39,239 nt of DNA, taken from NCBI GenBank assembly GCA_035552775.1, contig DASZKW010000021.1, positions 1-39,239 of the forward strand. The letters run 5' to 3'. This stretch comes from DASZKW01 sp035552775. Its GTDB lineage: Bacteria > Actinomycetota > Acidimicrobiia > Acidimicrobiales > Palsa-688. Made by a program: the position numbers and the translations under genes. This document shows positions 1-8,661 of the stretch, one piece after another (positions within the stretch are counted from its first letter, which is position 1; the number at the start of each line of letters is the position of its first letter). The notes under the pieces are model-generated. The model saw only the letters and a list, made by a program, of their open reading frames with translations, had not been told where the DNA came from and ran no database searches.

Positions 1-72
1 GGCCCCACCGGCCAGCCCGGCCCCACCGGCCCGCCCGGCCCCACCGGCCCGCCCGGCCCCACCGGGCCGCCT
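1..72. repeat. 18-bp tandem repeat, 4 copies
   Basis: Four 18-bp units (GGCCCCACCGGCCMGCCC and variants) run in register with the wecB frame and encode Gly-Pro-Thr-Gly-Pro/Gln-Pro. The array touches the window edge, so more copies may lie upstream. Confidence 0.9.
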
Positions 73-1245
73 GACCGCCCTGAACAGCCGGTCCGGCGCC
101 GGGCGCTTGTGGTGTTCGGCACGCGGCCCGAGGCCATCAAGCTGGCGCCGGTCATCCTGGCGCTGCAGGCCGACCCCCGGTTCGAGCCAGTAGTGGTGAC
201 GACGGGCCAGCACCCCGAACTGCTGGCTCCCATCCTGGAGACCTTCGCCATCGCCGTCGACCACGATCTCCGTATCGGGCGCCACGGCCAGACCCTCGCC
301 AGCATCACGTGCGCGGCTCTCGGCGGCCTCGACGACCTGGTCGCCCGGCTGCATCCCGACGTGGTGGTCGTCCAGGGCGACACCACGAGCACGTTCACCG
401 GGGCCCTCGCCGGGTTCTACCACCGCGTGCCCGTCGTACACGTCGAGGCCGGTCTGCGTACCGGCGACAGGTACTCGCCGTTCCCCGAGGAGGTCAACCG
501 CCGCCTGACGACGGCGCTGACCACCCTGCACCTGGCGCCGACCACCGGCAACGTAGCCAACCTGTTGGCCGAGGGCGTCGCCCGCGACGCGGTGGTCTGC
601 ACGGGCAACACCGTCATAGACGCTCTCCGCCACGTCGTCGCCCTGCCGCTGGTCAGGCCGGCGCCGGTCGTCGCCGAGGTCGAGGCTTCCAGTGCCCGGG
701 TGGTGCTCGTCACCGTCCACCGCCGGGAGTCCTGGGGGGAACCTTTGACGGCGGTGGCCCGCGCTCTGGGCCGCCTGGCCCGCGCCCATCCAGAGGTCCT
801 GGTGGTGCTGCCCGCCCACCCGAATCCCAGGGTGCGGGCCAGTTTGACCCCGGCACTCGACGGGATCACCAACGTGCGGGTCGTCGAGCCCCTCGACTAC
901 AGGTCCTTCGCCGCCCTGCTGGCGCGCGCCGTGCTCGTTCTCACCGACAGCGGAGGTATCCAGGAGGAGGCGCCCAGCCTGGGGGTGCCGGTACTGGTGC
1001 TGCGTGAGGTCACCGAACGGCCGGAAGCGGTGGCGGCCGGAACCGTTGAGATAGTCGGCACCGACGAGGCGCGCATCGTCGAAAGGGCGACGGATCTACT
1101 CGACCCCGAAGGCGCGTGGGCAGGACGGAGCCGGCCCGTCAACCCGTACGGCGACGGGCTGGCGGTGCCCCGCACGGTCGCCGCTATTGCTCACCTGCTC
1201 GGCGACGGCCCACCGGCACATCAATTCCTCGCCACCTCGCCCTGA
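1..1245 (+). CDS. wecB: UDP-N-acetylglucosamine 2-epimerase (non-hydrolysing), 5'-partial, collagen-like N-terminus
   Basis: This cytosolic enzyme interconverts UDP-GlcNAc and UDP-ManNAc for surface polysaccharide synthesis. The family core begins at VVFGTRPEAIK (GTG at 109) and includes HVEAGLRTGD, the substrate-binding PEE(V)NRR region, and DSGGIQEEAPSLGVP followed by RPEA near the C-terminus. Counted from 109 the protein is 378 aa, the normal family length. The same frame stays open to the left edge of the window: codons 1-36 read four GPTGPP-type units and then a basic linker, with no stop. The gene therefore probably starts upstream and carries a Gly-Pro-X leader, or a fused domain, that typical WecB lacks. 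GTG 109 is the fallback start if the repeat is not translated. It is convergent with the next gene, 100 bp away. The function is confident; the true N-terminus is unknown. Confidence 0.93.
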   Translation, partial: GPTGQPGPTGPPGPTGPPGPTGPPDRPEQPVRRRALVVFGTRPEAIKLAPVILALQADPRFEPVVVTTGQHPELLAPILETFAIAVDHDLRIGRHGQTLASITCAALGGLDDLVARLHPDVVVVQGDTTSTFTGALAGFYHRVPVVHVEAGLRTGDRYSPFPEEVNRRLTTALTTLHLAPTTGNVANLLAEGVARDAVVCTGNTVIDALRHVVALPLVRPAPVVAEVEASSARVVLVTVHRRESWGEPLTAVARALGRLARAHPEVLVVLPAHPNPRVRASLTPALDGITNVRVVEPLDYRSFAALLARAVLVLTDSGGIQEEAPSLGVPVLVLREVTERPEAVAAGTVEIVGTDEARIVERATDLLDPEGAWAGRSRPVNPYGDGLAVPRTVAAIAHLLGDGPPAHQFLATSP

Positions 1246-1345
1246 CCCGCCTGCGGCACCTGACCCGCCCGCCCCGCCTGGCCCGTCCATGGCCACTCCG
1301 GCTGGGTGATGCCCCTGTCTCTCCCGACCGTCACGCCCGCGGTGT

Positions 1346-2827
1346 TCAGGAAGCCTGATCGGTCGCCGAGAGAACGAGCCCATCGACCATCAGCGGGTCG
1401 AGTGTCAGGGGGTCGAGGCGTAGCCGAGCCGGGACGACGAGGCGATCTCCCCGGCGGGGAGCGAAACCGCCGGCGACCGTCGCCGTCCGGCCGACGGAGG
1501 GCATGAGGACGGGGCCGGTAGCCACGCGGACAGTCTTCTTCCAGTCGTGGCGGACCCTCACCATGCGGATGAACGCCCACCACACCGCGGCGTAGTGCAT
1601 GTAGCTGTAAATCCAGTTGGCGACGCCCAGTCCCACAGCCTTGCGGCGGGAAACGTGATTTGCGGATCGGGACCGGTAGATAGGCCCCCAGACGAAGAAC
1701 GGTGCCAGCCCGAAGAGCAGGAACAGCGGGAGGACGCCCCATGCGCCGGCGGAAAGCCAAGCGTCGAGACCACCAGGTTGGACCACGGCGTAGTAGGCCA
1801 TCACCAGGAGCGAGGCGGCGTATACCAGGCCGCCGACGAGCTGTGACCAGGGAATGAATAGGAAGTAGGCGATCTCGAGTGCGCCGGCGGTGGTGATGGA
1901 GGGGCTGCGAAGGACCGGGCCCAAGTACCGGAAGCATTGCATCGACCCCTGTGCCCATCTGCTGCGCTGGCGGATGAGTGCCTTGAGCCGCGGCAGCCCT
2001 TCCTGTTCCACCCAGGCGTCGTGGCAGTACTCGGTGCGGCTGCCCGACAACAAGACGTGCAAGCCGAGTTCGAAATCCTCGAGGAGGGCCCCGTGCCACG
2101 GGGTGCCGTGGGTCGCCGCGATCTTGTTCAGGGTGGTCAGGCGGGTGAACTGGCCGTTGCCCCCCATGCCCACACTCCCCGAACGCCGGCGGAGCAACTG
2201 CATGGCCGCGATGGGGCCACTGAATTCGAGATCCTGGAGGCGAACGAGCAGCGGCTGGCGAGACGTGCCGCTGGTCTCGGGTCTGCTCGTAACTCGTACC
2301 TGGATCTGTACAGCGCCCACGTCGGGGTCGGCGAAATAGTCCGGTCCGGCGATGACTTCGAGGGCGGCGGTATCGAGGCGTGCGTCGGCGTCGAGGACAC
2401 CGACGATGAGGCGGTCGGTGTCGATGCCTGCCGGGAGGGAGGCCACGATCGCCTCCCATCCCACATTGAGGACGGGCCCCTTGCCCGACCGGGCTGCGGG
2501 AAGCTTACGGGTGATCACGTGAACCTGGCGGTGGCGCCGGGCCAGTTGGGCCAGGATCTTGGGGGTGGCGTCGGTCGACCCGTCGTCGACGCACCACAGC
2601 TGAGTCTGGGGGAAGGTGCGCACCAAGTGCTCGACGGTGGCGGTAATCACGGCCTCTTCGTCCAGGCACGGGATGACGAAGTGCCACGAAAACTCCTGCC
2701 CATCCCCCACCGCACCGGGACGATGGCGGAGGAAGGGCAGGATGATCATCGTTACGTAAGCCACGAAGCTCACGCAGAGCATGAACGCCGCAGCGTTCAA
2801 CAGCCCGAGGAGGAGGGTTCCGGTCAC
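1346..2827 (-). CDS. membrane glycosyltransferase family 2 (processive type)
   Basis: This 493-aa inner-membrane GT2 enzyme transfers sugar from a nucleotide-sugar to a growing surface glycan. There is an N-terminal membrane helix at about residues 5-32. The GT-A catalytic domain follows, with CVDDGSTD (80-86), the metal-binding DAD (146-148), an EQEG motif and the QRSRW form of the Q-x-x-R-W motif typical of processive synthases (BcsA/IcaA-like). Several C-terminal helices lie at about 340-440. The start is GTG 2827, with GGAGG nine bases upstream. The substrate cannot be read from sequence. It is the last gene of a minus-strand series behind the exosortase genes, so it may supply glycan to the same surface material. 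Confidence 0.9.
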   Translation of the reverse strand: MTGTLLLGLLNAAAFMLCVSFVAYVTMIILPFLRHRPGAVGDGQEFSWHFVIPCLDEEAVITATVEHLVRTFPQTQLWCVDDGSTDATPKILAQLARRHRQVHVITRKLPAARSGKGPVLNVGWEAIVASLPAGIDTDRLIVGVLDADARLDTAALEVIAGPDYFADPDVGAVQIQVRVTSRPETSGTSRQPLLVRLQDLEFSGPIAAMQLLRRRSGSVGMGGNGQFTRLTTLNKIAATHGTPWHGALLEDFELGLHVLLSGSRTEYCHDAWVEQEGLPRLKALIRQRSRWAQGSMQCFRYLGPVLRSPSITTAGALEIAYFLFIPWSQLVGGLVYAASLLVMAYYAVVQPGGLDAWLSAGAWGVLPLFLLFGLAPFFVWGPIYRSRSANHVSRRKAVGLGVANWIYSYMHYAAVWWAFIRMVRVRHDWKKTVRVATGPVLMPSVGRTATVAGGFAPRRGDRLVVPARLRLDPLTLDPLMVDGLVLSATDQAS

Positions 2828-2840
2828 GCTGAATAGCCTC

Positions 2841-2920
2841 CGCTCACGGCTGCGCCTCCGCGCACGGCCGCAATGCTTTCGTTCACGGTCGCACGCCTAC
2901 ACTCACGGCCGCACACCCCT
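2841..2920. repeat. about 20-bp imperfect tandem repeat, 4 copies, in an intergenic gap
   Basis: Four imperfect copies of a core TCACGGYCGC recur at 18-20 bp spacing between the anchor-protein gene and the GT2 gene. On the minus strand the array also supplies two GGAGG motifs just ahead of the GT2 start. Confidence 0.65.
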
Positions 2921-2954
2921 GTTGGCGGCGGCCCCACACTAATTCCCGGCGGGC

Positions 2955-3791
2955 TTAGGCTCGGCCCAGCCGTTGGCGCCGGCGGTACCAGGGCACGGCC
3001 ACCACGGCCATGAGGCCGAGGACGCCGGCCGCTATGGGGAGGGACTTGGCGGGCATCACCGAGGTGTTGCCGGCGACCTGGACGTTGGGGCCGCAGGTGA
3101 CGTTGCCGATGCTCAGGTTGATCGTGTTGAGAACGCTGAGCGAAAGGGCGGTGGCCTGGATCTCGCCGGTCTGGGGGGTGCTCTGGTTGTTCAGGCCGAG
3201 GGAGAGGAGCAACGCGCTCTGGGTGGTTCCTGGCGCCGGGTTTACCGGAATCGTCGCGAGTGTCTGGCCGGCGAAGGTGAGGGTCGCGTCGACGAACTGG
3301 GACTGAGCGGTGGGGGTCCCGGTCGAACTGGCGAAGCACTCTTCCAGGATGGCCGTGGCCCGCAGGGTGACCAGGTTCGGCAGCACGATGGTGATCCCGC
3401 CGGCTCCCCCGCCAGAAACTGCGCACGTACCGTCGTTACCGATCTGGATGCTCCCACCCGCACCCACCAGCCCGGCGCAGGCCGCAGACGAGCCATCTCC
3501 GAATGCAACCGCGGTCTGGGCCAACAGACCTGCGGTGATCGTGGACTGGGCGCCGAGCAGGTTGAGGGTGCTGCCGGAATTGGTGACGGTCGGCTGACCG
3601 CCGGGATTGCTGGCGCTCACCGTCCCGGAGTTCACGATCGAGGCGGTCCCTAGTTGAAGGTTGAGGGCGTTGGCGGTGGCAGTGGACGTGTCTGCCCACG
3701 CCGCGGTTGCGCTGAAGGTCAGCGCCACGGTGGATACGGCCGCGACCGCTACCAGGCGGCCGAATGCTCGGGGACGGCTATATGAATGCAC
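2955..3791 (-). CDS. secreted surface protein with C-terminal exosortase-type anchor (choice-of-anchor P-like)
   Basis: This is a 278-aa exported protein. The N-terminus has basic residues and then a hydrophobic stretch ending in an A-x-A type cleavage site (TAAWADT). The body is Ser/Thr/Gly/Asn-rich with few charges, as in extracellular beta-rich proteins, and contains the segment NVTCGPN. The C-terminus has a short MPAKSLP element, a hydrophobic helix and a WYRRRQR tail, the tripartite layout of exosortase substrates. I chose GTG 3791 because GGAGG ends four bases before it; an upstream in-frame start at 3848 has no such support. I recall a choice-of-anchor P family associated with exosortases, and this fits, but membership needs an HMM search. 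It lies directly downstream of the exosortase gene on the same strand and is its likely substrate. Confidence 0.75.
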   Translation of the reverse strand: MHSYSRPRAFGRLVAVAAVSTVALTFSATAAWADTSTATANALNLQLGTASIVNSGTVSASNPGGQPTVTNSGSTLNLLGAQSTITAGLLAQTAVAFGDGSSAACAGLVGAGGSIQIGNDGTCAVSGGGAGGITIVLPNLVTLRATAILEECFASSTGTPTAQSQFVDATLTFAGQTLATIPVNPAPGTTQSALLLSLGLNNQSTPQTGEIQATALSLSVLNTINLSIGNVTCGPNVQVAGNTSVMPAKSLPIAAGVLGLMAVVAVPWYRRRQRLGRA

Positions 3792-3917
3792 GTGACCTCC
3801 ACAGGTCTTGATAAGGGCCGCCCTGGGCGGATGAATTGGACAAAACACAATGAACGGGACGACAAGGTAAATGAGACAGATCCAGATGACTCGGACAGAG
3901 CAGATGAACCCGACAGG

Positions 3918-4496
3918 TCATTCGGTCACCGCCGTGTCCGTGCGGTGATGGGTGCCGCCGGCGCCCGGCCGGGGGCGGTCGCGGACCATGAGACCCACGA
4001 AGATGGCCACTCCGACGGCGACGCCGAAAGTGGACAAGACCCCGCCGGCCAGTACGTGGCTACGGTCATAGCCGGTCCGGGACCCCCAGATACGCATGCT
4101 CTCGCCGATGAGCAGGAGTCGCAACTGGTTGACTATCCACACCAGCACGCTGGTCACGATGAGGGCGAACAGGCCCCGGCGGATACTGACACGGCGAGAA
4201 AGGAGCAGGCCGGCACTGATGAAGAAGAAGGGGGCGATGAGCAGGGCGGCGGTGCACCCGGCGGCGATGCTGTAGCCGACCCAGTGGTGACCCTGCACGA
4301 ACGCCACCGTCGACCCCGTGGGGCGGGCGTGGGTCACGGCCGTGAGGCGCAGGGCGATGGCCGCCACGTTGGCTTCAAGGGCGCGCATGTGGCCCTCGGT
4401 TAGCAGCAGGGCCACGCCGCCCAGTGCGATCACGGCGGCGGCGATGCGCGAGATCCTCAGCCGGTCGCCGCCGGTAGTGGCGACAGCGAGGGTCAC
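3918..4496 (-). CDS. exosortase/archaeosortase family transpeptidase
   Basis: This 192-aa multi-pass membrane cysteine protease would cut and re-attach surface proteins bearing a C-terminal sorting helix. The family's three catalytic residues are all in place: Cys81 (SIAAGCTAALL), Arg126 (VNQLRLLLIG) and His147 (YDRSHVLAGG), each in or beside a membrane segment. The length is short, matching compact actinobacterial exosortases without an extra EpsI-type domain. The start GTG at 4496 overlaps the stop of the upstream 67-aa gene (GTGA), implying translational coupling. A 126-bp gap separates it from the candidate substrate gene downstream. The family call is confident; the subtype (XrtP-like) is inferred from the neighbour. 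Confidence 0.85.
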   Translation of the reverse strand: MTLAVATTGGDRLRISRIAAAVIALGGVALLLTEGHMRALEANVAAIALRLTAVTHARPTGSTVAFVQGHHWVGYSIAAGCTAALLIAPFFFISAGLLLSRRVSIRRGLFALIVTSVLVWIVNQLRLLLIGESMRIWGSRTGYDRSHVLAGGVLSTFGVAVGVAIFVGLMVRDRPRPGAGGTHHRTDTAVTE

Positions 4497-4696
4497 CGCG
4501 TGCCGCTATCGGCGTTGGCTCGACGCACCATGGCCATCCGAACGAGGATCAGCCCCAACACCATGGCTATAAGGGCGACGATCGTGAAGCCGATGACCGG
4601 GAAGCCGGTAAAGGCTAGGCCCGTGCCCGTTGCAGCGCCAGCACCGCCAGTCACCACCGGACCCCGGAGCCCTGACCCACCACTTAGCGTGTACAT
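4493..4696 (-). CDS. 67-aa membrane-anchored peptide with LAFTG sorting-like motif
   Basis: A short Gly/Thr/Val-rich N-terminal part leads into LAFTG, then a hydrophobic helix (GFPVIGFTIVALIAM and onward) and a basic tail ending MVRRANADSGTR. LAxTG followed by a helix and arginines is the signature of actinobacterial class E sortase substrates, yet the next gene, coupled by GTGA, is an exosortase. The ATG at 4696 has GAGGAG four bases upstream. It could be a miniature surface protein, an accessory subunit of the exosortase, or a protein whose motif is coincidental. No signal peptide is visible, so topology is uncertain. Confidence 0.7.
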   Translation of the reverse strand: MYTLSGGSGLRGPVVTGGAGAATGTGLAFTGFPVIGFTIVALIAMVLGLILVRMAMVRRANADSGTR

Positions 4697-4961
4697 CCGG
4701 CTCCTCGCTGCAAGTTAGTAACGGACCCCAGGGCGGCAATGCCGTCCCCAAGACGGCCAACCCGGTCACACCTTACCCTCTTGGGACAAAACATCAACTC
4801 CTCTCCGTGGGCACAGAAATTTCGGAACCGCTGACCCGGTGGGATCCTCAGAGCGGCGACGGGCCGGACCCGAAATGCTTGACTGTGGGCATGCACGCGG
4901 CAGTCTTGGTGGTCGACTGCATTCCCACCTCGGCGTCGCCGTCGGTGCACCGGGCGATGCC
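4697..4961. other. divergent intergenic region
   Basis: This gap separates the exosortase operon (minus) from the GT-C gene (plus) and must hold promoters for both. No convincing -35/-10 pair was found. The in-frame extension of the GT-C gene back to 4839 has many A/T third positions, unlike the body of the gene, so I treat it as untranslated. Confidence 0.5.
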
Positions 4962-6887
4962 GTGAGCACTGCCGGGGACGTCACGGCGCGCGTGTCTCGC
5001 CACGGCGGCCTGCACGCCCCAAGAGCCTCGGTCGGCCGCCGGGTGTGGACCGCCTGGCGGCGGGTGCCGGTGAGCTTCCAGGTTGTCGGCCTGATCGGGG
5101 CCGTCCTCATCTTCCTGTTCATCCGCTTCACGGTCGACGACGCGTTCATCAGCTGGCGCTACGCGCTGACCCTCGTCCGCAGCGGGCAATGGAACTACAC
5201 GGCAGGCATCCCCCGGGTCGAGGGGTACACCGACTTCTTGTACACGGTGGTCGCCATCGTTCCCGCCGCCCTCCACATCCCGATCGAGCTGTTCTACAAG
5301 GTGGTGTCGCTGCTAATACTCGGCGGCTACCTGGTCGTCGTGCGTCGGGGGGCCCTCGGCCGGACTCAGAAGCTCGCGCTCGCCGCCATCGTGTTGTGCA
5401 ACCCGGCCTTCATGATCATGCTCTTCTCCGGACTGGAGACGGTGTCGTTCAGCTTTGGCGTGGCTCTGCTGTTCGCGCTGGTCTACCGCAACGGCGGCCT
5501 GGGCCGTCTGGGCTACGCCGTCGCCTTGGCGGTAGCGCTGAGCCGTCCCGAGGGCGTCGCCTTCGCCGGTATAGCCATGTTGTGGTCGCTCGTAATTACC
5601 CGTCGGCGGGCCCAGTGGGTGGGATTCGCCGCCGTGGGCGCGGCCTGGTGTGTCTACTGGCTGGCGCGCTGGAGCTACTTCGGTTTCTTCTGGCCGGGGG
5701 CCTATTACATCAAGGCAGGCAGCCGGGGCGCGGTGTCCGTTCAGGTGGTCAACGTCCTCGACGGCCTGGTGCCTGCCGTGGTCGTCGCAGGCCTGGTGCT
5801 GTTGGTGGCGGCGCTGATCCCCCAGATCGACCGCAGGGCCGTACGCCATCTGGTGGGCACGCCGCAGGACACCACCCCGCTGGTGCTCGCTCTCACCTCG
5901 GCCGCGGTCGTGCTCGGGCTCTACCACAGCTCGAATCTGGAGATGGACTTTGTCAACCGATTCCAGTGGCAGCTGCTGTTTCCCGTTGTCCTCGTGGCCC
6001 TGTCTCGCCCGCTCGGTGCCAGGACCCGGCTCAACACGGCCATCGCCGCCGGCGCAGGATCCCAATCCGCCGGCGCAGGATCCCAGTCCGCCGGCGACGG
6101 GCCGCCGCGCCTCACGGTGCGCTTTACCACCCGCCGCGAGAGCCGGCCGATGCCGTCGCCGGCAGAGTTTTGGGCTCTCCTTGCGCTCGTGGTCGCCACC
6201 GTCACCGCCCTCGCCGACGAGCCCGGTCGCTTGGGCCAGATAGCGGTTACCGGTGCGGCCATCGTCGTGGCCGTTGCCGTCATTCTTCGCGCTGCTCTTG
6301 GTAACCAGGCGGCGACGATACTCGCGGCCGTTGCTCTCGCCGTGGTGGTGTCGTCGTCGACGGTCGGTGAACTTGTCACATGGGGTGCCTACCGGATCCG
6401 CCTCCAAAACGCCCACCAGGCCCTGGGCCAGGTGATCAACGCCGCGCCGTTCGACGGGGCCGTTGCCATCGGCGACGCCGGTCTCCTTCCGTTCAAGCTG
6501 CACCAGCCGGTCATCGACCTCGGAGGCTTGGCCAGTGCTCCTCTGGCCCACGGCACGCTCACGACCGCGGACCTGGTGAAGGACCACCTCGATTTGGTGG
6601 TCGCCCTATCCGGCAGCCCCGCGGCAGGGAGCCAGTGGTCGGTGGGAACGGGCGAGGTCGTCTTCGTCTACATGCTCGACCAGCACTGGCCCTCGAGCGG
6701 CGGGCCACCCTTCAACAACGGGTACTGGCTCGATTACTGGATCAACCCGGCCGTCAACACTCCCAAGTTGGATGCCGCCATCGCCCGCGTCACGGCCCGC
6801 GCGATCACCGAGAACCTCCAATCCGACAGCACCATCCTCGGCAACCATCTGTTGGATTTCCCGTTCCTGACAAACACCAATAGCTAA
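4962..6887 (+). CDS. GT-C fold polyprenyl-phosphate-sugar glycosyltransferase (AftB-like)
   Basis: This 641-aa polytopic enzyme carries, just after its first membrane helix, the loop VDDAFISWRYA followed by WNYTAGIPRVEGYTDFLYT. That arrangement (acidic pair, RYA, VEGYT) is characteristic of GT-C transferases related to mycobacterial AftB, which add a sugar from a polyprenyl-phosphate donor outside the membrane. About ten hydrophobic segments follow, then a soluble C-terminal domain. GTG 4962 was preferred over the longer frame from 4839 on codon composition; neither has a strong ribosome site. A cytosolic or periplasmic loop contains a tandem AGAGSQS repeat (6048-6100). The substrate is unknown. 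The 3' end overlaps the convergent gene by four bases. Confidence 0.8.
   Translation: MSTAGDVTARVSRHGGLHAPRASVGRRVWTAWRRVPVSFQVVGLIGAVLIFLFIRFTVDDAFISWRYALTLVRSGQWNYTAGIPRVEGYTDFLYTVVAIVPAALHIPIELFYKVVSLLILGGYLVVVRRGALGRTQKLALAAIVLCNPAFMIMLFSGLETVSFSFGVALLFALVYRNGGLGRLGYAVALAVALSRPEGVAFAGIAMLWSLVITRRRAQWVGFAAVGAAWCVYWLARWSYFGFFWPGAYYIKAGSRGAVSVQVVNVLDGLVPAVVVAGLVLLVAALIPQIDRRAVRHLVGTPQDTTPLVLALTSAAVVLGLYHSSNLEMDFVNRFQWQLLFPVVLVALSRPLGARTRLNTAIAAGAGSQSAGAGSQSAGDGPPRLTVRFTTRRESRPMPSPAEFWALLALVVATVTALADEPGRLGQIAVTGAAIVVAVAVILRAALGNQAATILAAVALAVVVSSSTVGELVTWGAYRIRLQNAHQALGQVINAAPFDGAVAIGDAGLLPFKLHQPVIDLGGLASAPLAHGTLTTADLVKDHLDLVVALSGSPAAGSQWSVGTGEVVFVYMLDQHWPSSGGPPFNNGYWLDYWINPAVNTPKLDAAIARVTARAITENLQSDSTILGNHLLDFPFLTNTNS
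6048..6100. repeat. 21-bp in-frame tandem repeat
   Basis: Two full units of GCCGGCGCAGGATCCCARTCC and a partial third encode AGAGSQS repeats within a loop of the GT-C protein. Confidence 0.85.
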
Positions 6888-8125
6888 GCCCCGGGCTTGG
6901 AGCCGTAGAATCCGGCGTTGCCGAAGGTGAAGATCCCCCCGTCGGCGGCGACGAGCCAGTAGCCCTGGCCGGTCGGGGTGGCGGCCATGCCGACGACGGG
7001 TTGGTTGAGCCTTTCGGATCCGGTTGAGCCGTGGTAGCCGGCGTCGCCGAAGGTGAAGATCCCCCCGTCGGCGGCGACGAGCCAGTAGCCCTTGCCGGTC
7101 GGGGTGGCGGCCATTCCGACCACCGGCCGGTTGAGCCGCTCGGAGCCGGTCGACCCGTCGAAGGGGCTGTCGTAGGTGAAGATCCCGCCGTCGGACGCCA
7201 CCTCCCAGTAGCCGTACGTGGCGACGTCGCCGGCCATGCCCACCATGGGCGCGCTGAGCCTTATGGCGCCGGCCGACCCCTCGAAGTGGGCGTCGCCGAA
7301 ATTGAAAATGCCGCCATCTGAAGCCACCAACCAATAGCCGCCGCCGTCAGTCGAGCGGGACATGGCGACAATGGGCTTGTTGAGCGCCTTGCCGCTCATG
7401 TCGCCATAGGCGGTGGCGTCACCGAAAACGCTGACGATTCCCGCCTGGTTCACCATCCAGTAGCCCCTTCCGGTGCGGGTGGCGGCCATCCCCACGACGG
7501 CAGCGGTTTGCGGGTTGGCGACGGGGCCGTTCTGGCACGGGGCGAAATGGTTGGCGGTCGAGTCGTCGGTCTGCGAAACCATCGAGCAGCTCGGGTCGAG
7601 CAGCCACGGCGGGGTGCAGGACACCACCCGGCAAGAGATCCGCCCCGAGCAGCCGATCTGGGTGTTGCACTGCCCGTAGCGAAATTCGGCGCAGCCCACG
7701 TGGCGGTTGTCGCACGAACCGAGCGCGCACTCGCACGTCAAACCGTCGCAGCCGGGGCAGAACGAGCCGCCTCCGCAGCCGCACCCCTGGCAGATGCCCA
7801 TGCAGTCGATGTAGTACCGGGCGCCCGCGCAATAAGCCGACCCGTCCGCTTTCCACCAGCCGCCGGCGAACGTGCCCGGCGGACAAGAGTTCACCCCGTT
7901 GTTTATGGTGCAGCAGAACTGGGTGTAGCCGTCGCAGCACAACTGGTCGCACGAGCAGTTGCCGCTGGCGCACTGGCACACGAACGCATAGGCGGAGCCG
8001 GGTCGCAGCAGAAAGTCCACCGGTCCGACGGCCAAGGCGGTGGCGGCGAGGGTGGTCCGGGCCACGAAACTGCGGCGGGAGGTGCGCTCGGCGAGAAAGC
8101 CGCCGATGCGTTCGACGACGCTCAC
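6884..8125 (-). CDS. Tat-exported cysteine-rich MauA-like domain fused to five propeller-like repeats
   Basis: This 413-aa secreted protein has a Tat signal (SRRSFVARTTLAATALA, cleavage after AYA near residue 47). A domain with 26 cysteines spans residues 50-197, followed by five repeats of about 42 residues with the core GYWLVAADGGIFTFG. The segment SCPPGT-x3-GWW-x6-YC-x6-IDC (80-108) resembles the region around the first quinone-forming Trp of methylamine dehydrogenase small subunit MauA (CPPGT-x5-SW). A later CTPPW (170-174) could be the second Trp. An even cysteine count fits full disulfide pairing. GTG 8125 has AAGGAGG eight bases upstream and overlaps the mauE stop (GTGA). The remote MauA relation is moderate; enzyme activity and a quinone cofactor are unproven. 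Confidence 0.75.
   Translation of the reverse strand: MSVVERIGGFLAERTSRRSFVARTTLAATALAVGPVDFLLRPGSAYAFVCQCASGNCSCDQLCCDGYTQFCCTINNGVNSCPPGTFAGGWWKADGSAYCAGARYYIDCMGICQGCGCGGGSFCPGCDGLTCECALGSCDNRHVGCAEFRYGQCNTQIGCSGRISCRVVSCTPPWLLDPSCSMVSQTDDSTANHFAPCQNGPVANPQTAAVVGMAATRTGRGYWMVNQAGIVSVFGDATAYGDMSGKALNKPIVAMSRSTDGGGYWLVASDGGIFNFGDAHFEGSAGAIRLSAPMVGMAGDVATYGYWEVASDGGIFTYDSPFDGSTGSERLNRPVVGMAATPTGKGYWLVAADGGIFTFGDAGYHGSTGSERLNQPVVGMAATPTGQGYWLVAADGGIFTFGNAGFYGSKPGA
6890..7515. repeat. 126-bp coding repeat, five copies
   Basis: Five copies of a 42-residue unit form the C-terminal half of the MauA-like protein. The two closest to the stop (about 6905-7030 and 7031-7156) are nearly identical at DNA level, indicating recent duplication; the others are diverged. 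Confidence 0.85.
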
Positions 8126-8661
8126 GGGGCAGTCCTCCTTGGTCGGCGGCCCGGCAACGGATGGGTGAAGACCAGCCAGGCCAGCCCGCAGGTGACGGCG
8201 GTGGCCAAGGCGAGCGGGAAGCCGGCCCACGGCTGGTGGGCGAATACCGGGCTGAGCCGGCCGGGACCGGTGAGTGCCCAGCCGGCGGAGGCCACGGCGG
8301 CGGCGGCGTCGAGCACGAGGTGGGTCGGCGTCGGCGGTGTGTCGGGGCGGCCGAAGCAGCCGCACGAGGCGATCGGCCAACCACGGCGCAGCGCGACGGC
8401 TACGAAGAGGAGAAAGGCCACATACCACGCGGCGACGGCGACGGGGGGCACAGGACCGGGTGCGGCGAAGGCGGCGGCGGCCACCGCCACCTCGCCCGCG
8501 GCAATGGCGCGAACGGTGCTCACCGACGACAGCAGGGGGCTGGTACCGAAGGCCGCCCGGAGGGCGCCGGCGGTGTCGGTCGGCTTCGCCAGCTTGGCCA
8601 CGCCGGCCAGGCCGAGCAGCCCGGCGGAGGCCATGTAGGGCCCGGCCAGGGCGACGCTCAT
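8122..8661 (-). CDS. mauE: MauE-like membrane protein
   Basis: This 179-aa protein has four hydrophobic segments and the family hallmark ASCGCFG in the middle. MauE proteins help form disulfides and stabilise the MauA small subunit of methylamine dehydrogenase. Here it sits immediately ahead of the cysteine-rich MauA-like gene and overlaps it (GTGA), which supports a role in folding that protein. The start is ATG 8661, overlapping the stop of the previous gene (ATGA); an in-frame extension to 8772 lies entirely within that gene and is unlikely. Confidence 0.85.
   Translation of the reverse strand: MSVALAGPYMASAGLLGLAGVAKLAKPTDTAGALRAAFGTSPLLSSVSTVRAIAAGEVAVAAAAFAAPGPVPPVAVAAWYVAFLLFVAVALRRGWPIASCGCFGRPDTPPTPTHLVLDAAAAVASAGWALTGPGRLSPVFAHQPWAGFPLALATAVTCGLAWLVFTHPLPGRRPRRTAP

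Noticed and set aside
5313..6587. 424-codon minus-strand open frame opposite the GT-C gene
   Set aside because: It is charged, low-complexity and antisense to a well-supported membrane enzyme; no motif was seen.
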